Of a stretch of DNA of 64,000 nucleotides, positions 16,566-25,685 are shown one piece after another. How positions within the stretch are numbered: position 1 is the stretch's first letter; every line of letters starts with the position of its first letter. The stretch comes from Salipiger profundus (GTDB lineage: Bacteria > Pseudomonadota > Alphaproteobacteria > Rhodobacterales > Rhodobacteraceae), in assembly GCF_001969385.1 (NCBI RefSeq), contig NZ_CP014796.1, positions 2,187,501 to 2,251,500 on the forward strand. Reading direction: 5' to 3'. The position numbers and the translations under genes are program-made. Below the pieces are notes generated by a model. The model was not told the DNA's origin, made no database searches, and saw only the letters and a list, made by a program, of their open reading frames with translations.

Positions 16566-18707
16566 ATGTTCAACATTACCAAGAAATCGATGCAGTGGGG
16601 GGAAGAAACCCTCACTCTGGAAACGGGCAAGGTCGCCCGTCAGGCCGACGGCACGGTCATCGCCACGCTGGGCGAGACGAGCGTCATGGCCAACGTGACC
16701 TTCGCCAAGGAGCCGAAGCCGGGTCAGGATTTCTTTCCGCTGACCGTCCACTACCAGGAAAAATACTATGCCGCGGGCAAGGTGCCCGGCGGCTTCTTCA
16801 AGCGCGAGGCGCGGCCGACCGAAAAGGAAACGCTGACCGCCCGCCTGATCGACCGTCCGATCCGCCCGCTGTTCGTTCCGGGCTTCAAGCATGAAGTGCT
16901 CGTCATGTGCACCGTGCTCAGCCACGACCTCGTCAACGACCCCGACATCGTCGCGATGATCGCCGCGTCGGCCGCGCTGACGATCTCGGGCGTGCCGTTC
17001 ATGGGCCCGATCGCCGGTGCCCGCGTCGGCTACGAGGATGGCGATTACGTGCTGAACCCGACCGTCGACGACATGCAGGGGCTGCGCAACAACCCCGAGC
17101 AGCGTCTCGACCTCGTCGTCGCCGGCACCAAGGACGCCGTGATGATGGTGGAATCGGAAGCCTACGAGCTGTCCGAGGAAGAGATGCTGGGCGCCGTGAC
17201 CTTCGCGCACGAGCAGATCCAGCCGGTCATCGACCTCATCATCGGTCTGGCCGAGGAGTCCGCCAAGGAGCCCTTCGACTTCACCCCGCCGGACTACTCC
17301 GAGCTGTTCGCCACGGTGAAGAGCCTGGGCGAGGACAAGATGAAGGCCGCCTACGCGATCACCGACAAGCAGGAACGGCAGGCAGCCGTCGCTGCCGCCA
17401 AGGAAGAGATCAAGGGCCAGCTCAGCGAAGAGCAGCTCGAGGATCCGAACCTTGGCTCGGCGATGAAGAAGCTCGAGTCGACCGTCCTTCGCGCCGACGT
17501 CGTGAAGAACAAGCGCCGCATCGACGGCCGCGCGCTCGACGAAGTGCGCCCGATCGTCTCCGAGACCTCGGTCCTGCCGCGCACGCACGGCTCGTCGCTG
17601 TTTACCCGCGGCGAGACGCAGGCGATGGTCGTGACCACGCTGGGCACCGGTGACGACGAGCAGATCATCGACGCGCTGCACGGCAACTTCCGCTCGAACT
17701 TCCTGCTGCACTACAACTTCCCGCCGTATTCGGTCGGTGAAGTGGGCCGCGTGGGCTCCCCGGGTCGCCGCGAGATCGGCCACGGCAAGCTCGCATGGCG
17801 CGCGCTGCAGGCGGTGCTGCCGGCGCCGACCGACTTCCCCTACACGATCCGCGTCGTCTCCGAGATCACCGAGTCGAACGGCTCGTCCTCGATGGCCTCC
17901 GTCTGCGGCGGCTCGCTGTCGATGATGGATGCCGGCGTGCCGCTCAAGGCTCCGGTGGCCGGCGTCGCGATGGGTCTCGTGCTGGAAGACGACGGTGACT
18001 GGGCGGTTCTGACCGACATCCTCGGCGACGAGGATCACCTCGGCGACATGGACTTCAAGGTCGCGGGCACCGAGAACGGCATCACCTCGCTGCAGATGGA
18101 CATCAAGGTCGCGGGCATCACCCCCGAGATCATGAAGCAGGCTCTGGCACAGGCCAAGGAAGGCCGGATGCACATCCTGGGCGAGATGTCCAAGGCGCTG
18201 ACCGAGGCCAGCGATTTCTCCGTCCACGCGCCGCGCATCGAGATGATGCAGATCCCCACCGACAAGATCCGCGAAGTGATCGGTTCGGGCGGCAAGGTCA
18301 TCCGCGAGATCGTCGAAGTGTCGGGCGCCAAGGTCGACATCAACGATGAGGGCCTCATCAAGATCGCCTCGCCGAACGGCGAAGCCATCCAGAAGGCCTA
18401 CGACATGATCCACTCGATCGTGGCGGAGCCGGAAGAGGGCAAGGTCTACAAGGGCAAGGTCGTGAAGATCGTCGACTTCGGCGCCTTCGTGAACTTCTTC
18501 GGCAAGCGTGACGGCCTCGTGCACGTCAGCCAGATCGAGAACCGCCGCCTGAACCATCCCTCGGACGTTCTGAAGGAAGGCCAGGAAGTCTACGTGAAGC
18601 TGCTCGGCTTCGACGACCGCGGCAAGGTGCGCCTGGCGATGAAGATGGTCGACCAGGAGACCGGCGAAGAGCTCGCCAAGGAGAAGAAGGAAGAAGCCGC
18701 GGACTGA
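16566..18707 (+). CDS. pnp: Polyribonucleotide nucleotidyltransferase (PNPase)
   Basis: 713 aa with the full family order: first RNase PH domain (about 1-230), helical linker, second catalytic RNase PH domain (about 310-540, with [18 protein letters not shown] and [19 protein letters not shown]), KH domain with GSGGK near 573, and S1 domain (about 622-695). It degrades RNA 3' to 5' with phosphate and is part of the degradosome. The acidic/lysine tail ends EKKEEAAD. A leader hairpin precedes it and a strong terminator follows. Confidence 0.97.
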   Translation: MFNITKKSMQWGEETLTLETGKVARQADGTVIATLGETSVMANVTFAKEPKPGQDFFPLTVHYQEKYYAAGKVPGGFFKREARPTEKETLTARLIDRPIRPLFVPGFKHEVLVMCTVLSHDLVNDPDIVAMIAASAALTISGVPFMGPIAGARVGYEDGDYVLNPTVDDMQGLRNNPEQRLDLVVAGTKDAVMMVESEAYELSEEEMLGAVTFAHEQIQPVIDLIIGLAEESAKEPFDFTPPDYSELFATVKSLGEDKMKAAYAITDKQERQAAVAAAKEEIKGQLSEEQLEDPNLGSAMKKLESTVLRADVVKNKRRIDGRALDEVRPIVSETSVLPRTHGSSLFTRGETQAMVVTTLGTGDDEQIIDALHGNFRSNFLLHYNFPPYSVGEVGRVGSPGRREIGHGKLAWRALQAVLPAPTDFPYTIRVVSEITESNGSSSMASVCGGSLSMMDAGVPLKAPVAGVAMGLVLEDDGDWAVLTDILGDEDHLGDMDFKVAGTENGITSLQMDIKVAGITPEIMKQALAQAKEGRMHILGEMSKALTEASDFSVHAPRIEMMQIPTDKIREVIGSGGKVIREIVEVSGAKVDINDEGLIKIASPNGEAIQKAYDMIHSIVAEPEEGKVYKGKVVKIVDFGAFVNFFGKRDGLVHVSQIENRRLNHPSDVLKEGQEVYVKLLGFDDRGKVRLAMKMVDQETGEELAKEKKEEAAD

Positions 18708-18733
18708 GGTCCGGCTCTTTCGTGAACTGCAGG

Positions 18734-18764
18734 AAACGCCCCGGCCCTTGCGCCGGGGCGTTTT
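18734..18764 (+). terminator. Rho-independent terminator after pnp
   Basis: Perfect 12-bp stem (AAACGCCCCGGC / GCCGGGGCGTTT) with a 6-base loop, ending in TTTT. Because the stem starts with AAA it would also work on the opposite strand, where the unrecognised gene ends at 18764. Confidence 0.85.
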
Positions 18765-19582
18765 CAGTTCCGGCGGGAGGGCGGCGGTGCGCCTTCGGGG
18801 GCGAAGACGAGCGAGGTCGTCTCGGCGCTGGCCCAGAACCCTTCGAAGAACTGCGCCGGGTCGACCCGGTGGCGCATCTCGTCGGTAAGCGCCAGAAGGC
18901 CCGCCACGTCGTCGTAACCCCAGCTGAGCAGAAGGCCATCGGTCGAGACCGCCGTGAGCTTGTCGCCCGGCAGGCCGGTCGCGGGATTGTCGGGCTCGAA
19001 AGCGCTCACTGGGCAGTCACGGGAGATTTCGCGCCACTCGTTCCAGAGGGTCACCTCGTCTACGCCGAGCGCTTCGAGGTAGCGTCCGACCGTCGTTTCG
19101 AGCACGGCCGGCAGCAGGTCTTCCTCGGGCATGTAGAGCCCGGTCTGATCGCAGAACTCCTGCAGCTGCTCGGACATCAGCGCGTTGTCCTCGCCGGCCT
19201 GTCCCGCGATGGTCTGGAGCCAGACGATGCGGGCGAAGCGGTCGAAATCCACCGCGCCCACCGCCTGCGCCACCTCTGACCAGCGGACGGCTGTCCCGGT
19301 CTGCTTGATGATATCGGGGAAGTTCTCCGGTGCCTCGTTCTCGCGTTCTACCACGCCCTCGTTCACGAGCTCGAGCACGTCCGCGGCATCGCCGGTCACG
19401 CGCATCGGGCCGAAGGCGGCGGTCTGCGGCGTGTAGCCGGGCACCCGGAAGAACGGGTTGAGCACGACGTAGACATGGTCGTAGTCGTACTTCCACCAGT
19501 CGAGGACCGGCACGTTTTCAAACGGGTGTTCAAGCTTGCGCGGCACGTCCGCGGCAAGCTGATCTGGGAAATCTGTGCACAT
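18764..19582 (-). CDS. Unrecognised soluble protein
   Basis: 272 aa from the ATG at 19582, chosen because GAGG lies five bases before it; an in-frame ATG at 19618 adds 12 residues. No signal peptide or membrane helix. The N-terminal part is aromatic-rich (VLDWWKYDYDHVYVVLNPFF), then acidic and helical, with DNALMSEQLQEFCDQTG in the middle and a Pro-rich basic end (PPPSRRN). I know no family. It is convergent with pnp and shares its terminator. Codon choice looks like its neighbours, so it is probably a resident gene. Confidence 0.7.
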   Translation of the reverse strand: MCTDFPDQLAADVPRKLEHPFENVPVLDWWKYDYDHVYVVLNPFFRVPGYTPQTAAFGPMRVTGDAADVLELVNEGVVERENEAPENFPDIIKQTGTAVRWSEVAQAVGAVDFDRFARIVWLQTIAGQAGEDNALMSEQLQEFCDQTGLYMPEEDLLPAVLETTVGRYLEALGVDEVTLWNEWREISRDCPVSAFEPDNPATGLPGDKLTAVSTDGLLLSWGYDDVAGLLALTDEMRHRVDPAQFFEGFWASAETTSLVFAPEGAPPPSRRN

Positions 19583-19813
19583 CGCGGCCTCATAGCATGG
19601 TGACGGTGGCGACGACAAACCGAAGCGTGCGTGACGCGGCCGGTCGTTAGAGTTTCGTTAGGACTTCTCTGGTCAAGTCTGGGGCAGGCGCAGCAGGCCC
19701 CACTCACGGACCCCTCTGCGAACCGGCGGGCCCTGTCCGAGGATGATGGGGCCCGCTTCTTTAGGGACGCGACGGGGTCGCGGTCATCGGACAGCAAGCC
19801 CCGCCTGCGGAAG

Positions 19814-19887
19814 AAAAAAGGCCGGGCACGAGGCCCGGCCAAGTCCAACAGGGAGGTGCATGTGATGACCCGCACATGCAACGGGAT
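19814..19887 (-). ncRNA. Candidate small RNA with anti-Shine-Dalgarno linker
   Basis: Reading the minus strand, a promoter (see 19894-19921) is followed by about 74 bases. A hairpin with a perfect 8-bp stem (TGCATGTG / CACATGCA, plus-strand 19857-19880, 8-base loop) comes first. An unpaired linker containing CCTCCC (19851-19856) follows, then a terminator stem GGCCGGGC / GCCCGGCC (19820-19840) and six T (19814-19819). No ORF fits. The layout hairpin, CCUCCC, terminator is like alphaproteobacterial small RNAs that carry anti-SD motifs, so pairing with ribosome sites is plausible. Targets are unknown. Confidence 0.6.
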
Positions 19888-19893
19888 ACTTCG

Positions 19894-19921
19894 ATGATAG
19901 ATCGTGAAGATGTCTTCTCAA
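19894..19921 (-). promoter_or_regulatory. Sigma-70-like promoter for the candidate small RNA
   Basis: On the minus strand TTGAGA (19921-19916) and TATCAT (19899-19894) are 16 bases apart, each five of six matches to consensus. A start near 19887 gives a transcript of about 74 nt ending in the T tract at 19814. Confidence 0.55.
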
Positions 19922-19928
19922 TGCGACT

Positions 19929-19942
19929 TTGATCTGTCTCAA
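19929..19942. promoter_or_regulatory. FNR-like box near the candidate small RNA
   Basis: TTGATctgtCTCAA, one base from the TTGAT-N4-ATCAA consensus seen intact before ccoN. It is centred about 48 bases upstream of the inferred small-RNA start and 190 bases before katA. The remainder of 19583-20132 shows no gene. A chance match is possible. Confidence 0.3.
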
Positions 19943-20132
19943 GGCGCACGCGGAAAACAGCCGATCTGCGGCCCTGAGAACACGCCGCTGACCGGAGGCC
20001 AAATCACGTCTTCGAGACGGCGTCGGAACAATGCGGGCGACCGCTCGTTCGTCGTGAGAAGCCGGGGATGCGCCCGGTCTCTCCGAGTTGACCGAGGCCG
20101 GCCCCGTGTCGGCAGAGAGGAAATCATACGCC

Positions 20133-21647
20133 ATGTCCGACAAGCCAACCCTCACATCGACCTCCGGGGCGCCTTACCCGACGAACAACACCGCGCAGAC
20201 CGCGGGCCGTCGCGGCCCGGTGCTCATGCAGGACCATCAGCTGCTCGAAAAGCTGGCGCACCAGAACCGCGAGCGAATCCCCGAGCGCACCGTACACGCC
20301 AAGGGATGGGGTCTTCAGGGCCACTTCAAGGTAACCAAGGACATCAGCCGCTATACCTGCGCCAGCATGTTCTCGGAGATCGGCAAGACCACCGAAGTGC
20401 TGTCGCGCTGGTCGACGGTCGCCGGTGAACGCGGTGCGGCCGATGCCGAGCGTGATGTCCGCGGCTTCGCGCTGAAGTTCTACACCGAGGACGGCAACTG
20501 GGACATGGTGGGCAACAACACGCCCATCTTCTTCGTCCGTGATGCCTACAAGTTCCCGGACTTCATCCATACGCAGAAGCGCCAGCCGAAAACCAACATG
20601 CGCTCGCCCGAGGCGATGTTCGACTTCTGGGCCGGTCAGCCGGAGTCGGTCCACCAGGTGACCATCCTGATGTCGGACCGGGGCATCCCCGAGACGCCGG
20701 CGCACATGAACGGCTACGGGTCGCACACCTTCTCGATGTGGAACAAGGATGGCGAGCGGCACTGGGTGAAGTTCCACTTCAAGACCCATCAGGGCCACGA
20801 CTGGCTGTCCGACGCGAAGGCGGCCGAGATCATCGGCCAGACCCGCGAGAGTTACCAGGAAGCGCTGTGGAACATGATCGAGGAGGGGAAATACCCCAAG
20901 TGGACCATGTATATCCAGGTGATGACCGAGGAGCAGGCGCTGGAGACCGACTTCAACCCCTTCGATCTCACCAAGATCTGGCCGCATGGTGAGTACCCGC
21001 TGATCGAGGTGGGCGAGCTGGTGATGGACACCTTCCCCGAGAACTACTTCCAACTCGTCGAGAACGCCGCCTTCAACGTGAACAACGTCGTCCCGGGCAT
21101 CGGCTTCAGCCCCGACAAGATGCTGCAGGCACGGATCTTCGCCTACGCCGACGCGCACCGCTACCGCCTTGGGACGCACTACGAGATGCTGCCGGCTAAC
21201 CAGCCCAAGAATGCGAAGGTGAAGCACTACCACAAGGACGGCCCGATGCGGTTCTTCACCAACGACTTCGGCAATCCCGACGCCTACTATGAGCCGAACC
21301 AGTACGACGGTCCGGTGGCCGACGAGACCGTCGCCGAGCCGCCGCTGCGCATCGATCCCGAGGCCGTGGCCGCGCGCTTCGAGCAGGTCGAGGAAGACGT
21401 GGACTACGTTCAGCCGCGAGCCCTCTACGAGAAGGTAATGTCGGACGAGGAGCGCGATCGCCTTCACAAGAACATGGCCGGCGGCATGGCACCCTGCACC
21501 GACGGTGTGAAGGAGCGCTGGCTCGCTGTCCTGAAGAAGGTGCACCCGGACTACGAGGCCGGTGTGCGCCGCGCGCTGGAAACCGGCGATCACGGCGACC
21601 CGTCGCTGCCGGTGACCGACGACACGCCGATCAAGGCTGCCGAGTGA
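20133..21647 (+). CDS. katA: Catalase (monofunctional heme catalase)
   Basis: 504 aa from the ATG at 20133, behind GAGAGG; an in-frame ATG at 20088 is less likely since the family starts near MSDKPTLTSTSG. Distal His is in TVHAKGWG, the conserved Asn in GNNTPIFFVRDA, and the proximal heme Tyr in RIFAYADAHRYRLG. It splits hydrogen peroxide into water and oxygen. Length fits small-subunit catalases. No oxyR gene lies next to it; the nearest upstream element is the candidate small RNA on the other strand. Confidence 0.94.
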   Translation: MSDKPTLTSTSGAPYPTNNTAQTAGRRGPVLMQDHQLLEKLAHQNRERIPERTVHAKGWGLQGHFKVTKDISRYTCASMFSEIGKTTEVLSRWSTVAGERGAADAERDVRGFALKFYTEDGNWDMVGNNTPIFFVRDAYKFPDFIHTQKRQPKTNMRSPEAMFDFWAGQPESVHQVTILMSDRGIPETPAHMNGYGSHTFSMWNKDGERHWVKFHFKTHQGHDWLSDAKAAEIIGQTRESYQEALWNMIEEGKYPKWTMYIQVMTEEQALETDFNPFDLTKIWPHGEYPLIEVGELVMDTFPENYFQLVENAAFNVNNVVPGIGFSPDKMLQARIFAYADAHRYRLGTHYEMLPANQPKNAKVKHYHKDGPMRFFTNDFGNPDAYYEPNQYDGPVADETVAEPPLRIDPEAVAARFEQVEEDVDYVQPRALYEKVMSDEERDRLHKNMAGGMAPCTDGVKERWLAVLKKVHPDYEAGVRRALETGDHGDPSLPVTDDTPIKAAE

Positions 21648-21675
21648 ACCTGTGGCCTTGACGCGATGAAAGGGA

Positions 21676-21703
21676 AAGGGCGCCCGGTTCGGGCGCCCTT
21701 TTT
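21676..21703 (+). terminator. Rho-independent terminator after katA
   Basis: 10-bp stem (AAGGGCGCCC / GGGCGCCCTT), 5-base loop, then more T. It lies 29 bases after the stop codon. Confidence 0.85.
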
Positions 21704-21748
21704 CGTGCGCCGCGATCCGGGCTCCTGCGTCGGGCCGGCATTGGAGGG

Positions 21749-21820
21749 GAGGGGGGCTCTGCCCCCTCTTGGCGCGGTGCGCCAATTCACCCCCGAGGGT
21801 ATTTGAGAAAGAGAAGAAGG
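21749..21820 (-). repeat. Dispersed intergenic repeat, copy 2
   Basis: Minus-strand copy of the unit at 3771: pyrimidine tract, CAAATACCCTCGGGGG, GGCGCACCGCGCC-type inverted repeat, and AGGGGGCAGAGCCCCCCT. One base differs in the tract (TTTCTCAAATA). It sits between the convergent katA and LysR genes, where it could stop the LysR transcript. Confidence 0.75.
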
Positions 21821-21858
21821 CGCAGGGGTGGTGCGCCTGCTTGCGTGGCGCCTGGCCC

Positions 21859-22806
21859 TCAGCCGCCCGTGGCCTGCGCGTAGATGCGTTCGTAGGCGAG
21901 CTCGGCCACCGGCAGCAGCTGGTGACCGCGCAGGCGCAGCAGCGAGAAGGGCGGCACCAGAGGGTGCACGGCGAGGCGGATTTCGCGGATCCCGAGGGGG
22001 CCGAGCCGGTCCGCGACCAGAAGGTCCTTCACGTCCGATGCGACCGCGGCGATGGCGCGCGACCGGGTCACCATGGCCACGTGGATGAGCAGCGAGGTCG
22101 TTGCCGTGACCACGTTCGGCGGCTCGAGCCCCTGTCCCATGAAATGACGGTCCACGGCGCGGCGCAGCGGCGTGCCCTGCGGCTGCATCACCCAGCGCTC
22201 GCCGGCGAGATCGCGTTCGGGCACGACCCGGTCGGCGAGCGGATGGTCACTGTGGGCGATGATCGAGATCCGCTCGTGCTTGAGCTGGCGGGCCTCGAAG
22301 AGCCGCGCCTCCATCCGGTCGGGGATGCGGCAGAGGGCGAAGTCGATGGCGCCCTCGAGCAGTTGCTGGGCCAGCGCCTCGGAAGTGCCGACGCTGATCT
22401 CGGTGCGGATGCCGGGGTGCGAGGCGGTCAGCTCCTCGAGCACCGGCGCGACGATGGAGATCGAGGCCGCGGTCACCGCACCGACGCGCACGCGGCCCTG
22501 TTCGCCGCGCGCCACGAGCGCCAGTTCCTCGTTCGCGGTGTCGAGTTCGATCAGGATGCGGCGGGCGCGCTCGGCGAAGACTTCGCCCACAGGGGTCAGC
22601 AGCACGCCGCGCGGGCCGCGGGTGCAGAAGGGCACGCCCAGAATGGTCTCGAGCTCGCCGAGCATCCGGCTCGCGGCGGGTTGGGTCAGGCCGATCTGTT
22701 CCGCCGCGAGGCTGACCTGGCCGCTTTCCTGCAGCGCGGCCGCGAGCCGCAGGTGGCGCATCTGCAATCCCTGTCCGATCAGTGCGCTGGCAAGCCCCGT
22801 GGCCAT
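21859..22806 (-). CDS. LysR-family regulator of the adjacent sugar-acid locus
   Basis: 315 aa starting at 22806, chosen because GGGAGG stands 7-8 bases before it; ATGs at 22812 and 22824 are alternatives. The HTH is near residues 10-70 (HLRLAAALQESGQVSLAAEQ, then LTQPAASRMLGELE), followed by a substrate-binding domain. The sequence resembles GbpR, the regulator paired with GguC/AraD1 genes in Agrobacterium and Azospirillum. It diverges from araD1 with 113 bases between starts, so it likely regulates that operon in response to a sugar or sugar acid. Confidence 0.85.
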   Translation of the reverse strand: MATGLASALIGQGLQMRHLRLAAALQESGQVSLAAEQIGLTQPAASRMLGELETILGVPFCTRGPRGVLLTPVGEVFAERARRILIELDTANEELALVARGEQGRVRVGAVTAASISIVAPVLEELTASHPGIRTEISVGTSEALAQQLLEGAIDFALCRIPDRMEARLFEARQLKHERISIIAHSDHPLADRVVPERDLAGERWVMQPQGTPLRRAVDRHFMGQGLEPPNVVTATTSLLIHVAMVTRSRAIAAVASDVKDLLVADRLGPLGIREIRLAVHPLVPPFSLLRLRGHQLLPVAELAYERIYAQATGG

Positions 22807-22828
22807 GTCCATTCCTCCCGACATATCA

Positions 22829-22838
22829 ATACTGGTAT
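22829..22838. promoter_or_regulatory. Candidate LysR operator
   Basis: ATACTGGTAT, a short palindrome in the 113-base divergent region between the LysR gene and araD1. LysR proteins often bind T-N11-A sites with such symmetry and repress their own gene from within it. Weak, since short palindromes occur by chance. Confidence 0.3.
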
Positions 22839-22919
22839 AGCTGTCGCGTGATAACTCATTTGTTCTGCATGACGCCAGTGCCCTAGGACTCGGTTCGAAC
22901 GTGAAGACCGGGAGGGGAC

Positions 22920-23909
22920 ATGCATCTATCACAGATCACCGACGGCAGCGGCGCGCTCCGCGTCGTGCTGCGCGAGGGGGAGGCGGCCCACGAGCTGACC
23001 GGTGCCACCTCGACCTACGATCTCGCCATGCAGGCGATCTCGGAGGGCCGCAGCCTCGAGGCCCTTCTGGCCGATGCCCCGCGCGGCGCGGCGGTGGACC
23101 TCGAGCAGGTTGCCCGCGAGGGACGCTTTGCACTGCCGATGGCGCATCCCGATCCGGCGCACATGTATCTCTGCGGCACCGGGCTCACCCATCTCGGCTC
23201 GGCCTCGACCCGCGACGCGATGCACGGCGGCGGCTCCGAGCATGTCTCGGACAGCATGAAGATGTTCCGCCTGGGCATCGAGGGCGGCAAACCGGACGCC
23301 GGCCGCGTCGGTGCCCAGCCCGAGTGGTTCTACAAGGGTCCCGGCAGCCACGCCGTGCCCTGCGGCGCGGCGCTGACCTCGCCCGCCTTCGCGCTCGACG
23401 GTGGCGAGGAGCCCGAGATTGCCGGCTACTACGTGATCGGGCCGGACGGCACGCCGTTCCGCGTGGGGTTCTCGCTCTGCAACGAGTTCTCGGACCATGT
23501 GACCGAGCGGCTCAACTACCTGTTCCTCGCGCATTCGAAGCTGCGTCCGGCGGCCTTCGGCCCCGAGCTGCGGCTGGGCGAGCTGCCGCGCGACATCCGC
23601 GGGCGCTCGCGGATCTTCCGCGACGGCGAGGCGATCTTCGACCAGCCCTTCCTGTCGGGCGAGGAGAACATGTCGCACAGCATCGCGAACCTCGAACACC
23701 ACCACTTCAAGTATGCCGCCTTCCGGCAGCCGGGGGATCTGCATCTGCACATGTTCGGCACCGCGACGCTGTCCTGCGGGGCGGGAATCGAGACCCGGCC
23801 CGGCGACCGCTTCGAGATCTCGGCGCCCGATTTCGGCCAGCCCCTGACCAACACGCTTGCGCTCGAGGACGCGCCCGCCGAGCGGGCGGTCGAAACGGCG
23901 CCGCTGTGA
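22920..23909 (+). CDS. araD1: AraD1/GguC family protein, probable 2-keto-3-deoxy-L-arabonate dehydratase
   Basis: 329 aa with GGAGGGG before the ATG. The N-terminal 80 residues precede a fumarylacetoacetate-hydrolase-type fold with HMYLCGTGLTHLGSA, PEWFYKGPG and GFSLCNEFSDH (metal and substrate region). Members annotated AraD1 dehydrate 2-keto-3-deoxypentonates to 2-oxoglutarate semialdehyde. The downstream dehydratase and semialdehyde dehydrogenase provide the steps before and after, which supports this role. It is the first gene of the operon divergent from the LysR gene. Confidence 0.85.
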   Translation: MHLSQITDGSGALRVVLREGEAAHELTGATSTYDLAMQAISEGRSLEALLADAPRGAAVDLEQVAREGRFALPMAHPDPAHMYLCGTGLTHLGSASTRDAMHGGGSEHVSDSMKMFRLGIEGGKPDAGRVGAQPEWFYKGPGSHAVPCGAALTSPAFALDGGEEPEIAGYYVIGPDGTPFRVGFSLCNEFSDHVTERLNYLFLAHSKLRPAAFGPELRLGELPRDIRGRSRIFRDGEAIFDQPFLSGEENMSHSIANLEHHHFKYAAFRQPGDLHLHMFGTATLSCGAGIETRPGDRFEISAPDFGQPLTNTLALEDAPAERAVETAPL

Positions 23910-23916
23910 GGACGAC

Positions 23917-25668
23917 ATGAAGGCAAGCGACTTCAAACCCGCCGAATGGCCCCGCAAGCTGCGCAGCCAGGAATGGTATGGCGGCACCAGCCGGGACGCG
24001 ATCTACCACCGGGGCTGGATGAAGAACCAGGGCTACCCGCATGACGTCTTCGACGGGCGTCCGGTGATCGGCATCCTCAACACATGGGCGGATCTCACGC
24101 CGTGCAACGGCCACCTGCGCGAACTCGCCGAGAAGGTGAAGGCGGGGGTGTGGGAGGCCGGCGGCCTGCCCGTCGAGGTGCCGGTGTTCTCGGCCTCGGA
24201 AAACACCTTTCGCCCGACGGCGATGATGTTCCGCAACCTCGCCGCGATGGCGGTCGAGGAAGCGATGCGCGGCCAGCCGATGGACGGTGCGGTGCTGCTG
24301 GTCGGTTGCGACAAGACCACGCCTTCGCTGCTGATGGGCGCGGCCTCGGTCGACATGCCGTCGATCGTGGTCACCGGCGGCCCGATGCTGAACGGCTACT
24401 TCCGCGGCGAGCGCGTCGGCTCCGGCACCCACCTGTGGAAATTCTCGGAGGCTGTGAAGGCCGGCGAGATGACTCAGGAAGAGTTCATGGAGGCCGAGCA
24501 GAGCATGTCGCGCTCGTCGGGCACCTGCAATACCATGGGCACCGCCTCGACGATGGCGAGCATGGCCGAGGCGCTGGGCATGGCGCTGTCTGGCAACGCC
24601 GCGATCCCCGCGGTCGACAGCCGTCGCCGGGTGATGGCGATGGAGTCGGGCCGGCGCATCGTGGACATGGTGAAGGAAGACCTGAAGCCTTCCGACGTGC
24701 TGACCCGCGAGGCCTTCGAGAACGCCATCCGCACCAACGGGGCCATCGGCGGCTCGACCAACGCGGTGGTGCACCTGCTGGCCATCGCCGGACGCGTGGG
24801 CGTGGACCTGACGCTTGACGACTGGGACCGCTGCGGCCGCGACGTGGCGACCATCGTCAACCTGATGCCGTCGGGGAAATACCTGATGGAGGAATTCTAC
24901 TACGCCGGCGGTCTTCCGGTGGTGCTGAAACGCCTGCTGGATGCCGGGCAGCTCAACGCCGAGGCGCTCACCGTCTCGGGCACCGCCATCGGTGACGAGG
25001 TCCGCGACGTGGTGAACCACAACGAGGACGTGATCCTGCCCGTCGAGAAGGCGCTGACCCCGCAGGGCGGCATCGCGGTGCTGAAGGGCAACCTCGCGCC
25101 GAAGGGGGCGGTTCTGAAACCCTCGGCGGCAACGCCGGAGCTGCTCACGCACAGGGGGCGCGCCGTGGTGTTCGAGGACATCGACGACTACAAGGCGCGC
25201 ATCGCCGACGAGGATCTCGACATCGACGAGACCTGCGTGATGGTGCTGAAGAACTGCGGACCCAAGGGCTATCCCGGCATGGCCGAGGTCGGCAACATGG
25301 GGCTGCCGCCCAAGGTCCTGCGCAAGGGCATCACCGACATGATCCGCATCTCGGATGCGCGCATGTCGGGCACCGCCTATGGCACGGTGATCCTGCATAC
25401 CTCGCCCGAGGCCGCCGCCGGCGGCCCGCTGGCCGTGGTGCGCAGCGGCGACATGATCGAGGTCGACGTGCCGAACCGGCGGCTGCATCTCGACATCTCC
25501 GAGGCCGAGCTCGCCGAGCGCCTGACCGCCTGGGAAGCGAAGCACGAGCAGGCGGCGTCGGGCTACCTCTGGCTGCACCAGACGCATGTCGAGGGTGCCG
25601 ACACCGGCGCGGACCTCGACTTCCTCAAGGGCCGTCGCGGCTCTTACGTGGCGAAGGACAGCCACTGA
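23917..25668 (+). CDS. araC: L-arabinonate dehydratase (IlvD/Edd family)
   Basis: 583 aa starting at 23917, seven bases after araD1 stops. The opening AEWPRKLRSQEWYGGTSRD and the long conserved blocks that follow match the characterised Rhizobium L-arabinonate dehydratase as I remember it. Iron-sulfur cysteines lie in TPCNGHL (about 63), VGCDKTTP (about 131) and SGTCNTMG (about 203). It removes water from L-arabinonate to give 2-keto-3-deoxy-L-arabonate; family members also take D-fuconate or D-xylonate, so the true substrate may differ. The symbol follows the Azospirillum naming and is not the E. coli AraC regulator. Confidence 0.88.
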   Translation: MKASDFKPAEWPRKLRSQEWYGGTSRDAIYHRGWMKNQGYPHDVFDGRPVIGILNTWADLTPCNGHLRELAEKVKAGVWEAGGLPVEVPVFSASENTFRPTAMMFRNLAAMAVEEAMRGQPMDGAVLLVGCDKTTPSLLMGAASVDMPSIVVTGGPMLNGYFRGERVGSGTHLWKFSEAVKAGEMTQEEFMEAEQSMSRSSGTCNTMGTASTMASMAEALGMALSGNAAIPAVDSRRRVMAMESGRRIVDMVKEDLKPSDVLTREAFENAIRTNGAIGGSTNAVVHLLAIAGRVGVDLTLDDWDRCGRDVATIVNLMPSGKYLMEEFYYAGGLPVVLKRLLDAGQLNAEALTVSGTAIGDEVRDVVNHNEDVILPVEKALTPQGGIAVLKGNLAPKGAVLKPSAATPELLTHRGRAVVFEDIDDYKARIADEDLDIDETCVMVLKNCGPKGYPGMAEVGNMGLPPKVLRKGITDMIRISDARMSGTAYGTVILHTSPEAAAGGPLAVVRSGDMIEVDVPNRRLHLDISEAELAERLTAWEAKHEQAASGYLWLHQTHVEGADTGADLDFLKGRRGSYVAKDSH

Positions 25669-25685
25669 TGGAAGGGGGCGACACC

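Noticed and set aside
16440..18557. A 705-codon open frame on the minus strand over pnp
   Set aside because: Antisense shadow of a GC-rich gene; composition is His/Asp/Arg/Val-rich as expected from reversed codons, and pnp is certain on the other strand.
19868..19897. 10-codon plus-strand ORF (MTRTCNGILR) behind GGGAGG
   Set aside because: The GGGAGG is the complement of the CCTCCC in the candidate small RNA, and no promoter or gene on the plus strand gives it context; a leader peptide cannot be excluded but is not supported.
23707..25665. A 652-codon minus-strand frame over the arabinonate dehydratase
   Set aside because: The plus-strand gene is highly conserved; the reverse frame has no motif.
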